NCBI GenBank assembly: GCA_013360215.1
Contig: JABWCP010000010.1
Coordinates: 34,731-98,730 of the forward strand
DNA from: a bacterium
GTDB lineage: Bacteria; CLD3; SB21
Length of the DNA stretch: 64,000 nt
Direction of reading: 5' to 3'
In this document: positions 29,145 to 39,103 of the stretch, piece after piece
Position numbering within the stretch: position 1 is the first letter of the stretch
Layout: every line of letters begins with the position of its first letter
Position numbers and translations under genes: made by a program
Notes under the pieces: generated by a model
What the model saw: only the letters and a program-made list of their open reading frames with translations
The model's database searches: none
Told to the model about the DNA's origin: nothing

Positions 29145-30442
29145 GATGCGTAGAAAATTTTTCCGTTATGTATAACGCCGACGGCTTTGCCTTTCATCGC
29201 ATAATCGTGATACGGTGTGTTGATTGATTTCGAACACGTCTGATGCACGTCGTATTTCCAGCGCATTTCCGTATCGAGAATGGTCAGATTGGCTTGCGCA
29301 CCGATGACAAACTCCGGCAGCGGAAGATGCAGAAGTTTACGGGGTGCGATAGCCAATTTGTACAAGGCCGACTCCAGCGAAATCACGCTTTTATGTACGA
29401 GATCATTGAGCGTAATACCGACGCATGTTTCCAGACCGGTGATGCCAAACGATGCTTCGTCCATCGTACATTCTTTATCTTCGATCGTATGCGGCGCATG
29501 ATCGGTGGCGATAATATCAATCGTACCGTCTTGCAAACCCAACTTGATTTCTTCGATATCTGCAGATGTGCGTAGCGGCGGATTCATCTTAGCGAAGGTA
29601 TTGTAGTTTTCCACCGCTTCGTCTGTCAATGTAAAGTGATGCGGGCACACTTCACAAGTCACTTTGAGGCCGCGTTGTTTCGCTTGGCGTACCAGACGCA
29701 CGGTTCCGCCCGTTGAAATGTGTGCGATGTGAACCGGAGCATCCGTATATTCCGAGAGTAAGATATCCCGCGCCACAATGACCTCTTCAGAAATGCTCGG
29801 AATCCCTCTCAACCCTAATCGCGTACTGGTAAATCCTTCATTCATCGAACCGCGATTAGAAAGTTGTTTATCCTCTGCATGCTCGATCACAGGGATATTA
29901 AACATCTTCACATACTCCAGCGCACGACGCATGATTTCCGCATTGTACACCGGGTCGCCGTCATCTGTAATTCCGACCGCGCCGGCTTCGACCAAACTTC
30001 CGATTTCTGCTAATTCTTTACCTTCACGTCCCTTGGTGACACACCCCACGGGATGCACATCCACCAGATGGCCTTGCGCTTTATGTTTTACGTACTGTAC
30101 GGTATCGGCGGTATCTATCGGCGGCGTTGTATTGGGCATACAAGCAATAGCCGTAAAGCCGCCCACCATCGCTGCGTTAGCTCCGGTCCAAACGGTTTCT
30201 TTATCTTCGCGACCGGGTTCACGCAAATGTACATGCATATCCATAAGACCGTGCGTAACGATTTTGCCGGAGAGATCAATCACTCTATCCGCAGGATCAT
30301 CGCATTTACCGATGCGCACATAGCGGCCATCGGCGACAAGTATATCCACGACCTGATCCGATTTATGTATCAGATCCAAAAGTCGAACATTTTTGAGTAG
30401 CAGTGTTTGCGGTAATTTTTCTGCTTTGACGTCGCGCGCCAT
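29141..30442 (-). CDS. pyrC: Dihydroorotase
   Basis: This 433-aa zinc amidohydrolase cyclises N-carbamoyl-L-aspartate to dihydroorotate in pyrimidine synthesis. Metal and substrate motifs are MDMHVHLREPGREDKET (HxHxR), the CMPNTTPPIDT segment, TDDGDPV, HIAHISTGGTVRLV, CEVCPHHFTLTDE and ATDHAPHTIEDKE. Length and motifs fit the type I dihydroorotases that act as single enzymes. It is 2 bp from the upstream lipoprotein gene and overlaps the yigZ-like gene, so it belongs to this minus-strand operon. Confidence 0.95.
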   Translation of the reverse strand: MARDVKAEKLPQTLLLKNVRLLDLIHKSDQVVDILVADGRYVRIGKCDDPADRVIDLSGKIVTHGLMDMHVHLREPGREDKETVWTGANAAMVGGFTAIACMPNTTPPIDTADTVQYVKHKAQGHLVDVHPVGCVTKGREGKELAEIGSLVEAGAVGITDDGDPVYNAEIMRRALEYVKMFNIPVIEHAEDKQLSNRGSMNEGFTSTRLGLRGIPSISEEVIVARDILLSEYTDAPVHIAHISTGGTVRLVRQAKQRGLKVTCEVCPHHFTLTDEAVENYNTFAKMNPPLRTSADIEEIKLGLQDGTIDIIATDHAPHTIEDKECTMDEASFGITGLETCVGITLNDLVHKSVISLESALYKLAIAPRKLLHLPLPEFVIGAQANLTILDTEMRWKYDVHQTCSKSINTPYHDYAMKGKAVGVIHNGKIFYAS

Positions 30443-30443
30443 G

Positions 30444-30839
30444 TTAGTGTTTTTCCTGTGAAAATTCGTAAATAATATAAACCATAATGACTAAAATCAG
30501 ACTGAATACAAGGGTTTTCATTTCACCGCCTTGTACATCATATTTTATTCCGCTGATGTCCGATAATTCGAAATCGCGAAACGAATCGTAGATGCGCATG
30601 GAAACGATACCGTCCATGTACGAATAAAACACGCCGCGGTGCATATCACCGTTGGTCGTACGAATTTGGATCACGTAACCGGGTTTTATTTTGTACATAA
30701 ACACCGATTCTATTTCTTTGCGGCGTTTTTCTTTTTCCGTTTCATCTTTCGGTTCATCGGACCGCATATAGTAATTATGCGAACATCCGACGAACATCAT
30801 CCATCCGAACAGCATCACCCACAGTAAGCGTTGCGACAT
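30444..30839 (-). CDS. Small lipoprotein with C-terminal membrane helix
   Basis: The 131-aa product starts MSQRLLWVMLFGWMMFVGC, a signal peptide with a lipobox ending in Cys19. A basic/acidic region follows (DEPKDETEKEKRRKEIES), then a small beta-rich domain (IKPGYVIQIRTTNGDMHRG...SMRIYDSF) resembling SH3/Sm-like folds, and a hydrophobic helix near the end (TLVFSLILVIMVYIIYEF). A lipid anchor and a C-terminal helix in one short protein is unusual. Family not recognised. It lies 2 bp upstream of pyrC and 17 bp downstream of the globin gene. Confidence 0.7.
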   Translation of the reverse strand: MSQRLLWVMLFGWMMFVGCSHNYYMRSDEPKDETEKEKRRKEIESVFMYKIKPGYVIQIRTTNGDMHRGVFYSYMDGIVSMRIYDSFRDFELSDISGIKYDVQGGEMKTLVFSLILVIMVYIIYEFSQEKH

Positions 30840-30856
30840 AGAGACTCCGTTTCTTA

Positions 30857-31258
30857 TTAATGCGGTTGGTTACGCATGGCATCAGCGACCATGTAAAAAA
30901 ACTCATTGAGCAAATCAATCATCCCCGGCTCATGCAACTGTTCACGCATAGCTTGCCCCATACAAGCCATCCACTGGTCGCGGGCGTTTCCATTGATCGG
31001 AAACGGCGCATGACGCATGCGCAATGCCGGACTGCCTCTTTTTTCCATATAGACCGGCGGCCCGCCGAAACGACCCACCAAAAACATAAACAATTTATCC
31101 CGCGATTCGGTAAGATCGGTCGGGTGCATCGCACGTATTTCACGTGCTGAGGAATCGGTATCCATTATATCATAAAAACGATCAACTAATTTCCTCAAAC
31201 CTTCTTCACCGATAACGGAATACAACGTACCAATAACGGCTAACTTATCCTGATCCAT
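30857..31258 (-). CDS. Group II truncated haemoglobin
   Basis: The 133-aa globin has the TrHb2 pattern: IGEEGLRKLVDRFYDIM (B/E helices), MFLVGRFGGPPVYMEKRGSPALRMRHAPFPI with the proximal His in RMRHAPF, and RDQWMACMGQAM with the group II tryptophan at G8. Such proteins bind haem and O2, NO or peroxide and act in oxygen or nitrosative chemistry. It sits 6 bp downstream of a large lipoprotein gene in the same operon. Length is normal for the family. Confidence 0.9.
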   Translation of the reverse strand: MDQDKLAVIGTLYSVIGEEGLRKLVDRFYDIMDTDSSAREIRAMHPTDLTESRDKLFMFLVGRFGGPPVYMEKRGSPALRMRHAPFPINGNARDQWMACMGQAMREQLHEPGMIDLLNEFFYMVADAMRNQPH

Positions 31259-31264
31259 ACCGCT

Positions 31265-33004
31265 TTATTTTTTCTTACCTTTGCCTTTAGTTTTTTCTTT
31301 TACCGGATCACGCGGCAAGTCTTTTTCTTGCGGTTTATTTTGCTTTTGTTCTACGGCAGGCGACATCGATTGGCCTAAAAAATTAACATTTTCGACGACA
31401 AACGGAAGCTCGACGCCTTCGACATCATCATGGATATGAATATTGATCGTTCCGCGTTTGGGCACGGCGGCATTCAGATTCAGCACCATCGTCGTAGATT
31501 CTTCAGTGTACGTACTGATATACCGATCCGATATACCAACCGGATTACCTTTTTCGTCAAGGATATCCATTTTATTCAATTTGAAATCCGGCAAGCCTAC
31601 ACGAATGACCATCTGATGCGTATATTCATCATCCTGAATATCTTCAATCACCGTACCGTATTGATTGCCTTCGGCGCCTTTTTCAAACTTTCGAATACCG
31701 GGATCCACGACACTTGTGGAAGTGCTGCGCATAGCATACACCGTTCCCTCGACACGTTTGATGCCTTTGGCGGTAGCATCCGGTACAGCCAATGTCAGCG
31801 TCCAACGTAAAAAATCTTTTTGTTTGGACATTTCGACGTAGTTGGTTTCGCGGTACCATTCGCTTTCATGCAAAAGATTTTGTCCGTTGTCGGCGATGGC
31901 ACCGGTAACTACGGCACGTTCCGTTTTGACGATCGCGCCCGGCAACGCACCCGTAAATGTTACCTGATAACTTTGATCCGTACCAAACTGGAAATAGTCC
32001 GGATCTTCGACATTGGAATAGGTAATGCGGGTGATTTTGACCCAATCAAAAGTCCCACCTTGATAGCTCTGGACGGCACGTTCGGACTTTGAAGACTCCA
32101 TCGTAGTCGAAGATTCGGTTTGATTGAGTCCGAGACGTTCGATCATCGCATCATAACCGGCTTTGGCCGCAGAAACTTCGGCGTCGTAATTAAATTGAGG
32201 CGCTGTTTTACCGCTCACCACGGCACGCACCGGGCCTTTTTGACCGAAAAGTAATTCGTTGACCGCATCGCCGGACGGCGGATTGTCTTTGATATTGGCG
32301 CCCGCCCGCGCTTGCTCTTTAAGCCAATTTTCGTCGGCAAACAATTTATCTAATACCTGAATGAACTTCTCGCCGGTAAAGGAAACCTGATACGAACCGT
32401 CGGCCTGTTGGGTCATATTATTAGACGACTGTGCTTTGCCGGGCAAACGAAAATTCATTTCGCTTTTCATCGTGCCCATAATCGCCAACAGCATCGGACG
32501 CATTTGGTTATAACCGTTTTTTTGTTCTTTTACGGCTTTGGTTATTTCCGCATCGGTGGTCGGTATTTTTTCTGAACCGGATTTGGCTTTATCGGATTTT
32601 TTTGAGGGGTTCGTTGCCAATTCCAGTACCCAGTTCTTTTGTGCATCCTGATATACGACGATGCTGTCTCCGGCTCCGGCATTCTTAAATTTTACATTGG
32701 AAATATTTTTGAAATACGCTGTGCCTTTGAAATAATTGCGTCCGTCGTCGAGTACCCGGAATTCAACATCTTTCCATGTGTCTACACCCGTCGCTTGCTG
32801 AATAATTTCGCGCGCTGTTTTGGAACCATCCGGTGTTTTACCGTTCATATTACCCATCATGCCATCCATGCCGGCGGTCGTTACTTCGACCGTCACTTTT
32901 CCTGAACCGTCGGGATTGATCGTATAATCGGCTTTGGTTTCAAAGCAACCGCTCCATACGATCGTAGCCAAAATCATCAGTAATAAAGGCATCAAGCGCT
33001 TCAT
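31265..33004 (-). CDS. Large uncharacterised lipoprotein
   Basis: The 579-aa product has a signal peptide with a clear lipobox (MKRLMPLLLMILATIVWSGC). The mature part begins FETKADYTINPDGSGKVTVEV, a pattern seen in DUF3153/LppM-like lipoproteins, and is beta-rich with no membrane segment. The C-terminus is strongly basic and lysine-rich (KEKTKGKGKKK). A GGAG site about 9 nt upstream supports the start. I do not recognise a function. It is the first gene of the run that includes the globin, the small lipoprotein and pyrC. Confidence 0.8.
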   Translation of the reverse strand: MKRLMPLLLMILATIVWSGCFETKADYTINPDGSGKVTVEVTTAGMDGMMGNMNGKTPDGSKTAREIIQQATGVDTWKDVEFRVLDDGRNYFKGTAYFKNISNVKFKNAGAGDSIVVYQDAQKNWVLELATNPSKKSDKAKSGSEKIPTTDAEITKAVKEQKNGYNQMRPMLLAIMGTMKSEMNFRLPGKAQSSNNMTQQADGSYQVSFTGEKFIQVLDKLFADENWLKEQARAGANIKDNPPSGDAVNELLFGQKGPVRAVVSGKTAPQFNYDAEVSAAKAGYDAMIERLGLNQTESSTTMESSKSERAVQSYQGGTFDWVKITRITYSNVEDPDYFQFGTDQSYQVTFTGALPGAIVKTERAVVTGAIADNGQNLLHESEWYRETNYVEMSKQKDFLRWTLTLAVPDATAKGIKRVEGTVYAMRSTSTSVVDPGIRKFEKGAEGNQYGTVIEDIQDDEYTHQMVIRVGLPDFKLNKMDILDEKGNPVGISDRYISTYTEESTTMVLNLNAAVPKRGTINIHIHDDVEGVELPFVVENVNFLGQSMSPAVEQKQNKPQEKDLPRDPVKEKTKGKGKKK

Positions 33005-33050
33005 ATATTTTTCTCCTGTTGTATATTCTGAATGTAAAACAATTACGATC

Positions 33051-34253
33051 TTACATCAATTGGAAATACACTGTTTTAAGATACAGCGTTTCCGGAATCT
33101 GAAGCATCCACGGATGATCGGGTGGCTGATAGGTAATATTGACTACGCGCATCGAAACACCATTGTCCGCGGAAGCAAACCGTGCGGCCTCGAGCATCAG
33201 GTCCACCGGCATGTGATACGCGCAAGATGAAAGTACGATATGCCCGCCCGGATTAAGAAGTTGGATCGCTTGGTGAAGCAACTTCCAATAGGCCCACTTC
33301 AGTTTTTCGATGCCTTCTTTACGTTTAGCAATGGCCGGTGGATCAATAACGATCACATCGTATTTTTTCACCTTGTCCGGCGCCGAAGTTTTGAGAGCAA
33401 CCTGCTCTTCCATGTACTTGAATACATCGGCGTGGATAAATTGTAACCGCTTTTCGACATTATTACGACGCACATTGGCCCGGCCACCTTCCAGAGCGAC
33501 AGCATCTTGATCCACGGCGGTCATGCGCACACCGGATTGGGCTAAAGCCACAGCAAATCCGCCGGTGTAGGAAAAAAGATCCAGTCCGGTTTGATTAGGT
33601 TTGACCAAAGTACGTACATACGCGCGGTTTTCACGTTGATCCAAATAAAAACCGGTTTTATGTCCGCGATGAATATCTACATGAAACAACAAATCATTTT
33701 CCGATATGACGATTTCTTCCGGTATCGCACCATACACAACACCCGAAAAAGGCTCCAACCCTTCTTCTTCACGCGATTCCATGTCGCTGCGATCATAGAT
33801 ACCTTTGGGTTTAACGACTTCGACCAAAGTTTCTAATATTTCAGTACGAAATTTTTCCATCCCCAGCGAGCGAAATTGCACTACAAGATATTCGCCGAAT
33901 TGATCCACCATCAAACCGGGCAGGCGATCACCTTCGGCATGAATCAACCGCCGTGCGTCCGATGACAACGCCAATTGCGTACGAAAATCAAAGGCCCGTT
34001 GAATACGCTGCTTAAAGAAATGTTTGTCTATCGTACGATTTTTCCGATCGAGCACCCGCACGACAATATGAGATAACGCGTTATAATAACCCACGGCAAG
34101 AAACTTATCCTCCGCATCGGCGATTTCGACGATAGCGCCATTGGGAATATCACCGCGATCTTTGAATTGCGTGGCGATATCATCGCGAAATATCCACGGG
34201 TACGCATTGCGAATTTTCTTTTCTTTGCCGGATTTTAGACGAATACGATGCAT
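33051..34253 (-). CDS. RlmI-like 23S rRNA m5C methyltransferase (PUA + SAM domain)
   Basis: From the ATG at 34253 the protein starts MHRIRLKSGKEKKIRNAYPWIFRDDI, a PUA domain, then a middle domain and a class I SAM methyltransferase domain (LDLFSYTGGFAVALAQSG motif I; VIVIDPPAIAKRKEG catalytic loop; HIVLSSCAYHM). RlmI methylates C1962 of 23S rRNA; members of the family all look like this. An upstream ATG (34289) would add 12 residues that do not fit the family start and has no ribosome-binding site. Length (400 aa) is normal. Confidence 0.9.
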   Translation of the reverse strand: MHRIRLKSGKEKKIRNAYPWIFRDDIATQFKDRGDIPNGAIVEIADAEDKFLAVGYYNALSHIVVRVLDRKNRTIDKHFFKQRIQRAFDFRTQLALSSDARRLIHAEGDRLPGLMVDQFGEYLVVQFRSLGMEKFRTEILETLVEVVKPKGIYDRSDMESREEEGLEPFSGVVYGAIPEEIVISENDLLFHVDIHRGHKTGFYLDQRENRAYVRTLVKPNQTGLDLFSYTGGFAVALAQSGVRMTAVDQDAVALEGGRANVRRNNVEKRLQFIHADVFKYMEEQVALKTSAPDKVKKYDVIVIDPPAIAKRKEGIEKLKWAYWKLLHQAIQLLNPGGHIVLSSCAYHMPVDLMLEAARFASADNGVSMRVVNITYQPPDHPWMLQIPETLYLKTVYFQLM

Positions 34254-34693
34254 GAAGCAGTCCAAGAAATAGCTTACACAGATTTGCAACGCAATTTACA
34301 TGAGGAAACGCAGAATATCAAAAGATTTAGAATAAAGAATAAGATTACTAATCAAACATTTCCTGTATAACATCATTAAATAACATTATTACATCGCCTA
34401 CATATTTATGTAGGTTAATTTCAAATCATTATAAAACATATTGTTGAATAAACATTCAACAAATTTTGACGCTATAAATCCTCTTCAAGTGTGCGTTGGA
34501 TCACATACCGGACAAAAAAATTAGTTTATCATCATTGGTTATGAAGCTTTTTTGTAAAAAAAACATTGCTCTGCCATCGTTTTATAATAGCTTTATGATA
34601 AATACTTTTCGCAGCTCATTTTCTAATAAACATACTTTACTTATTTAATAGGTTTTAAAATCATACATTTCATTAAACCAAAGGATTATTTCT
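34254..34693. other. AT-rich intergenic region with two inverted repeats
   Basis: No gene is seen in this 440-bp stretch between divergent genes. It holds two perfect inverted repeats: CCTACATA-TT-TATGTAGG at 34397-34414 and TTGTTGAAT-AAAC-ATTCAACAA at 34441-34462. Neither is followed by a T run. A TATAAT at 34582-34587 lacks a good -35. AAAGGA at 34680-34685 is the Shine-Dalgarno of the next gene. Confidence 0.6.
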
Positions 34694-35704
34694 ATGCGTA
34701 AACTTATGACGATGATTGCCTTATTAGCGCTTTGTAGCGTACAGACTTACGCCAAAACATGGACCGTGGATCAGAGACCGGGCGCTAATTTTCAGACTAT
34801 TGCCGCGGCCGTTGCTTCATCTTCCGTACTTGCCGGAGACACGATCCTTGTATCAGGTTCATCCATTGCGTATGCCGGATTTAGCTTTAACAAAAAACTC
34901 ACGATCATCGGTCCCGGATATTTTTTAGGCGAAAACACCAACTTACAGGCCGATACCAATTCAGCAAAAATCAACACGCAGGTGACGATTCAAGGAGGCG
35001 CTCAGGGTTCCGTGCTGATGGGCTTACACTTTCTGACATCGCTATATGTGGATGCGGACAATGTGCAGATTTTACGTAATCGTTTTCAAATAACTTCTTT
35101 GTACGACTATGGTATCTACGTATACGCCCAAGACAGTGTAGTTATTCATCAAAATTTTATGACACAAACAGCTGCATGGTACCACTGTATTACCATAGCT
35201 AGTAATAACACACAATTGTCCATTAAAAATAACTTTATGGAATATACCGGAGGAAACGCATCGTATGGTGCTTTGAGCATCCAATCCGATGTAACTGGTG
35301 ATGTATCGAATAATATCATATACGGAAACGTCAACATTAGTAACGGAGCCCTAATTTTCAACAACAATATTCTGCGTTCAGGGAAATTTACAAGCGTAGG
35401 CATTACCCCATACAATAATATAGCTGCAGACACCGCCTTCGCAAGCTGGACAGCTAACGGCAATCAAAGCAACATCAGCATGTCGAGTGTTTTCGTATCT
35501 TCCGGCACATCTGACACGAAGTGGCAAATCGCTACGGAAGGCCCGGCCGATAACAATGGCTTCGGAGGTGTTGATTGCGGTATGTATGACAATAGCGCCG
35601 GCAGAGCTTATATCCCGTCGGGTATTCCACCGATTCCGTCTATTTATCAATTTGATGCCTCGGATCTCAATAATGTCACCGTCAAAGTGAAATCACATAA
35701 CTAA
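34694..35704 (+). CDS. Secreted parallel beta-helix protein
   Basis: The 336-aa product has a Sec signal peptide (MRKLMTMIALLALCSVQTYA) and opens with WTVDQRPGANFQTIAAAVASSSVLAGDTILVSG, the entry coil typical of DUF1565/pectate-lyase-like beta-helices. Further coils follow (NNTQLSIKNNFMEYTGGN, VTGDVSNNIIYGNVNI). No C-terminal sorting domain is present, unlike the next gene. Catalytic residues of a particular glycosidase or lyase are not identifiable. Start supported by AAAGGA 8 nt upstream. It is 58 bp upstream of a large repeat protein and probably co-transcribed. Confidence 0.8.
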   Translation: MRKLMTMIALLALCSVQTYAKTWTVDQRPGANFQTIAAAVASSSVLAGDTILVSGSSIAYAGFSFNKKLTIIGPGYFLGENTNLQADTNSAKINTQVTIQGGAQGSVLMGLHFLTSLYVDADNVQILRNRFQITSLYDYGIYVYAQDSVVIHQNFMTQTAAWYHCITIASNNTQLSIKNNFMEYTGGNASYGALSIQSDVTGDVSNNIIYGNVNISNGALIFNNNILRSGKFTSVGITPYNNIAADTAFASWTANGNQSNISMSSVFVSSGTSDTKWQIATEGPADNNGFGGVDCGMYDNSAGRAYIPSGIPPIPSIYQFDASDLNNVTVKVKSHN

Positions 35705-35762
35705 TTCTATCTGCAAAAATGCGCATCGAATTAGTTCAACCTTCATTTGAACGGGAGTTAAT

Positions 35763-38700
35763 ATGAAATTTTTTACAGCCCTTATCGGGCTATGGCTCAG
35801 TGCCACATCTTTATTCGGGCAAAGCCCGCCGGATGTGCACTCTGTCGAGTACTTCATAGATACCGATCCCGGATTTGGCTTAGGCACTTCTGTAGCACCA
35901 AGTGCAGCTACTTCGGGTTCGGATAAAACATTTGTATTTACCGTATCTACAACCGGATTACCATCGGGGTTTCATACGCTGTATGTTCGTTCACGGGATA
36001 ACAACGGGGGTTGGTCTCAAGCAACAGCAAAAGCCTTTTATGTTATGCCCGGCGAATCGGGTTCGTTTGCAGCTGCGGTGCAGCGCGTAGAGTATTTTAT
36101 TGATACGGATCCCGGCTTTGGCAACGGAATAGCGATGGGATCCCCCTCGTCGGGAGATGCGACAGTGACCGGCATGATCGACATTTCTGCGCTCCCCGGC
36201 GGTTTTCATACATTGTACGTACGGGCACGCGACGGATTTCATAAGTGGTCCGTACTCAATAGCCGCGCTTTTTACAAATCGGTAGTATATACCCCCCCGA
36301 CGGATCCGCAAGTCACATACATCGAATACTTCGTAGATAAGGATCCGGGGTATGGTAACGGAACATCCGTTCCGGGATTTACGGCTTCGTCGGATATCAC
36401 ACACAATTTTTTAGTGGATATCGGCGCACTTTCAGGCGGATTTCATACATTGTTTATTCGCACCAAAGATGCCAATGGTAATTGGTCTATCGCATCTACG
36501 AAAGCCTTTTATAAACCACACAACTATGTTGCTCCGTCTGATCCTCAGATCACGGCGATGGAATATTTCATCGACACCGATCCGGGTTTCGGCGCGGGTA
36601 CGGCCTTGAGCTTTACCGCTTCATCGGATGTGACGGTCAACGGCGTGGTAGATATCACTTCCGTCAGCGGGGGTTTTCATACGCTCTATTTGCGCAGCAA
36701 GGATGCCAATGGAAACTGGTCTGTCACGCAGGCGCATGCTTTTTACAAAGCGCATACCGTCTCCAATACATCGTCTAACATCACAGCCATCGAGTATAAT
36801 TTTTACAAATCCGGATCATCGACACCGGTACGGATATTTACGGCTTTTACTCCTTCAACGGATGTTCAGACAACGTTTCTGGCTGATCTATCAGGTCTTA
36901 CCATCGACAGCACCTACGATATGCGCGTTACGGCGATTGACGCGACAGGACGTCGCAGCATTACGGCTACGGCATCCACCGTCATCATCGAACGCCCTAA
37001 TCATGCGCCGGAAATTAAATCATCGGTTGCCGATGTGACCGTCAATGAAGACTTTGATAGCCTGATCGTCGCGTCGCTCGACACGGTGTTTCATGATTCG
37101 GATATGACCACCGTGGGCGATCATTTGCAATTCAACGTCTCGGTCAACGGCTCAGCCGTAACTTCTGTGTTGCGCGGTTCGCAGCTGGTAATTTTTTCTT
37201 CTCCGGATATATTCGGATCCGCCGAAGTGATCATCACGGCTACCGATGACAGCAGCGCATCGGTCAGCGACACGATACATGTTACCGTGAATTCCGTTAA
37301 CGACCGGCCTGTGGCAACCTACGATGTCGCGCAATCCAATGCGGGATATACGGCGTATGTCCAACCGCTCAAAAACGATACGGATATTGACGGGGACGCC
37401 CTCGTCATCGCAGCGATCGTCGCGATGCCGCAACACGGAACAGCTACGGTAGTAAGCCCGGCGGATACGTTGATTTCCTATACGCCGACAGTAAGTTATA
37501 GCGGTATAGACTCGATCCAATATGCCGTAAGCGATGGGCTCGGAGGCCTTGATACAGCGATCATTTATCTTCAGGTCAACGGTTATATCAATTCAGCCCC
37601 TCAGCGAAACAACACCATTGCCGATGTTACCGCAGCGGAAGATTTCGGCGTTATCGCATTAGCACAACTCAATTCGGTATTCGGCGATAATGATATAGCG
37701 CTCAACAACGATAGTTTGCGGTATTCCGTTTCCGTACAACCGGCCATCGTTGCATTAAGTTTGCGGCACGATACGGTGGTTGTCAATTCGATCGCTAATC
37801 AATTCGGCATCGCGGAAGTTATCGTTACGGCGACCGATGACAGCGGCGCTACGGCCAGCGATACATTGACTGTTACCGTTAATTCCGTCAACGATGCACC
37901 GTTCACACAAAACGACGCGGTTTCAACGACGGGTATTCAAACGGTCGTAGCGCATCCTTTGAATAATGACACCGACGTCGAGAGCCAAACGCTTACGATC
38001 GCGGCCATCATAACGTCACCCCAGCATGGTTCGGCGACGATCCCGTCCGGTGATACGACGATCGCTTATACCGCAACCATCGGTTACAGCGGCAACGATT
38101 CGCTGACGTATTCGGTCAGCGATGGGAACGGCGGTTTGGATACAGCTAAGCTCGTCATTACGATACAAGCTCCGGCGCCGTTGAGTCTGAGTACATCGGT
38201 CCACCAAAATCCGGCTTTGGCACAATACGCCGACGTCTATGTCATCGCGGATACGGCGCTCATCGGGTTGCCCGACGTCAAAATGTTTTTGGGAAGCGAT
38301 TCGACCGCGCTGACGATGACTGTATCTACATCGCGGGTATATCGCGGACAATTTGAATTTGCAAGCAGCGGCGCTTATACGATTCGTACACGCGCTACGG
38401 CCGCCACCGGCGCACAGGCTGTGAACTTCCGTTCCTTTACGGCGACTTTGGCCAAACCCGGCGTGACGACAAACGTCGCTTCGACCGACGCCCAGGCCCA
38501 GCTTTTGGTGAAATCGAAAGCCATTGTTTCGCCGACGTACATCACGGTTGCGACGGATGCATCTATGAACGGCACGGCGTACCAATTCGCACCCGCATTG
38601 ACACTGCAGGAACCGTCGGAAATAACGATACGGTTTGAACCTTCGCAGTACGAAGATGCCGGTAAAATTTTTATCGAAAGCGAAACGGACGGTCGTATCG

Positions 38701-39095
38701 TACGTTTGCAAACCGGCGTCTATCCGGAGCAACGTATGGCCAAAGCCAAGATCACTTCGCTCGGTAAAGTGCGCATCGTGTATGATCCGTCGTTCACCGG
38801 TTCCAATACCGTTCCGACAAATTTTTCTCTGAAAGCCAATTATCCGAATCCGTTTAATCCGTCCACCACGATCGCTTACGATCTGGCGAAAGAAGGTCTG
38901 GTGACATTGACGGTGTACAACGTACTCGGACAAAAGGTCAAAACACTGGTGCATGGTCATGCACCTGCAGGTTCGTACAAATTGCTGTGGGATGCCACCG
39001 ATGAACGCGGCAAACGCGTTTCTACCGGCGTGTATTTTTATCGTTTAGAAACGCCCGGCTTTGTACAAACCCGTAAAATGCTTTTGATGAAGTAG
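35763..39095 (+). CDS. Large secreted repeat protein (1110 aa) with C-terminal sorting domain
   Basis: A signal peptide (MKFFTALIGLWLSATSLFG) precedes four repeats of about 79 residues starting near 27, 108, 186 and 265. Each begins (V/M/I)EYFIDTDPGFGxGT and ends GGFHTLYVRSKDANGNWS. A fifth, degraded copy starts near 342. Two further tandem modules (about 415-610 and 613-805) each combine a cadherin-like piece (EDFxxLxxAxLxxVFxDxD) with an Ig-like piece (NDTDIDGDALVIAAI, SYSGIDSIQYAVSDG). The tail has the same sorting domain as the giant protein (NYPNPFNPSTTIAYDLAKEG...GVYFYRLET). GGGAG at 35753-35757 supports the start. Likely exported and surface-attached; role unknown. Confidence 0.88.
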   Translation: MKFFTALIGLWLSATSLFGQSPPDVHSVEYFIDTDPGFGLGTSVAPSAATSGSDKTFVFTVSTTGLPSGFHTLYVRSRDNNGGWSQATAKAFYVMPGESGSFAAAVQRVEYFIDTDPGFGNGIAMGSPSSGDATVTGMIDISALPGGFHTLYVRARDGFHKWSVLNSRAFYKSVVYTPPTDPQVTYIEYFVDKDPGYGNGTSVPGFTASSDITHNFLVDIGALSGGFHTLFIRTKDANGNWSIASTKAFYKPHNYVAPSDPQITAMEYFIDTDPGFGAGTALSFTASSDVTVNGVVDITSVSGGFHTLYLRSKDANGNWSVTQAHAFYKAHTVSNTSSNITAIEYNFYKSGSSTPVRIFTAFTPSTDVQTTFLADLSGLTIDSTYDMRVTAIDATGRRSITATASTVIIERPNHAPEIKSSVADVTVNEDFDSLIVASLDTVFHDSDMTTVGDHLQFNVSVNGSAVTSVLRGSQLVIFSSPDIFGSAEVIITATDDSSASVSDTIHVTVNSVNDRPVATYDVAQSNAGYTAYVQPLKNDTDIDGDALVIAAIVAMPQHGTATVVSPADTLISYTPTVSYSGIDSIQYAVSDGLGGLDTAIIYLQVNGYINSAPQRNNTIADVTAAEDFGVIALAQLNSVFGDNDIALNNDSLRYSVSVQPAIVALSLRHDTVVVNSIANQFGIAEVIVTATDDSGATASDTLTVTVNSVNDAPFTQNDAVSTTGIQTVVAHPLNNDTDVESQTLTIAAIITSPQHGSATIPSGDTTIAYTATIGYSGNDSLTYSVSDGNGGLDTAKLVITIQAPAPLSLSTSVHQNPALAQYADVYVIADTALIGLPDVKMFLGSDSTALTMTVSTSRVYRGQFEFASSGAYTIRTRATAATGAQAVNFRSFTATLAKPGVTTNVASTDAQAQLLVKSKAIVSPTYITVATDASMNGTAYQFAPALTLQEPSEITIRFEPSQYEDAGKIFIESETDGRIVRLQTGVYPEQRMAKAKITSLGKVRIVYDPSFTGSNTVPTNFSLKANYPNPFNPSTTIAYDLAKEGLVTLTVYNVLGQKVKTLVHGHAPAGSYKLLWDATDERGKRVSTGVYFYRLETPGFVQTRKMLLMK

Positions 39096-39103
39096 GAGTA
39101 ATC

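Noticed and set aside
38016..38960. 314-aa frame antisense to the large repeat protein
   Set aside because: Rich in Arg, His and Cys with no motif; mirrors the codon pattern of the real gene.
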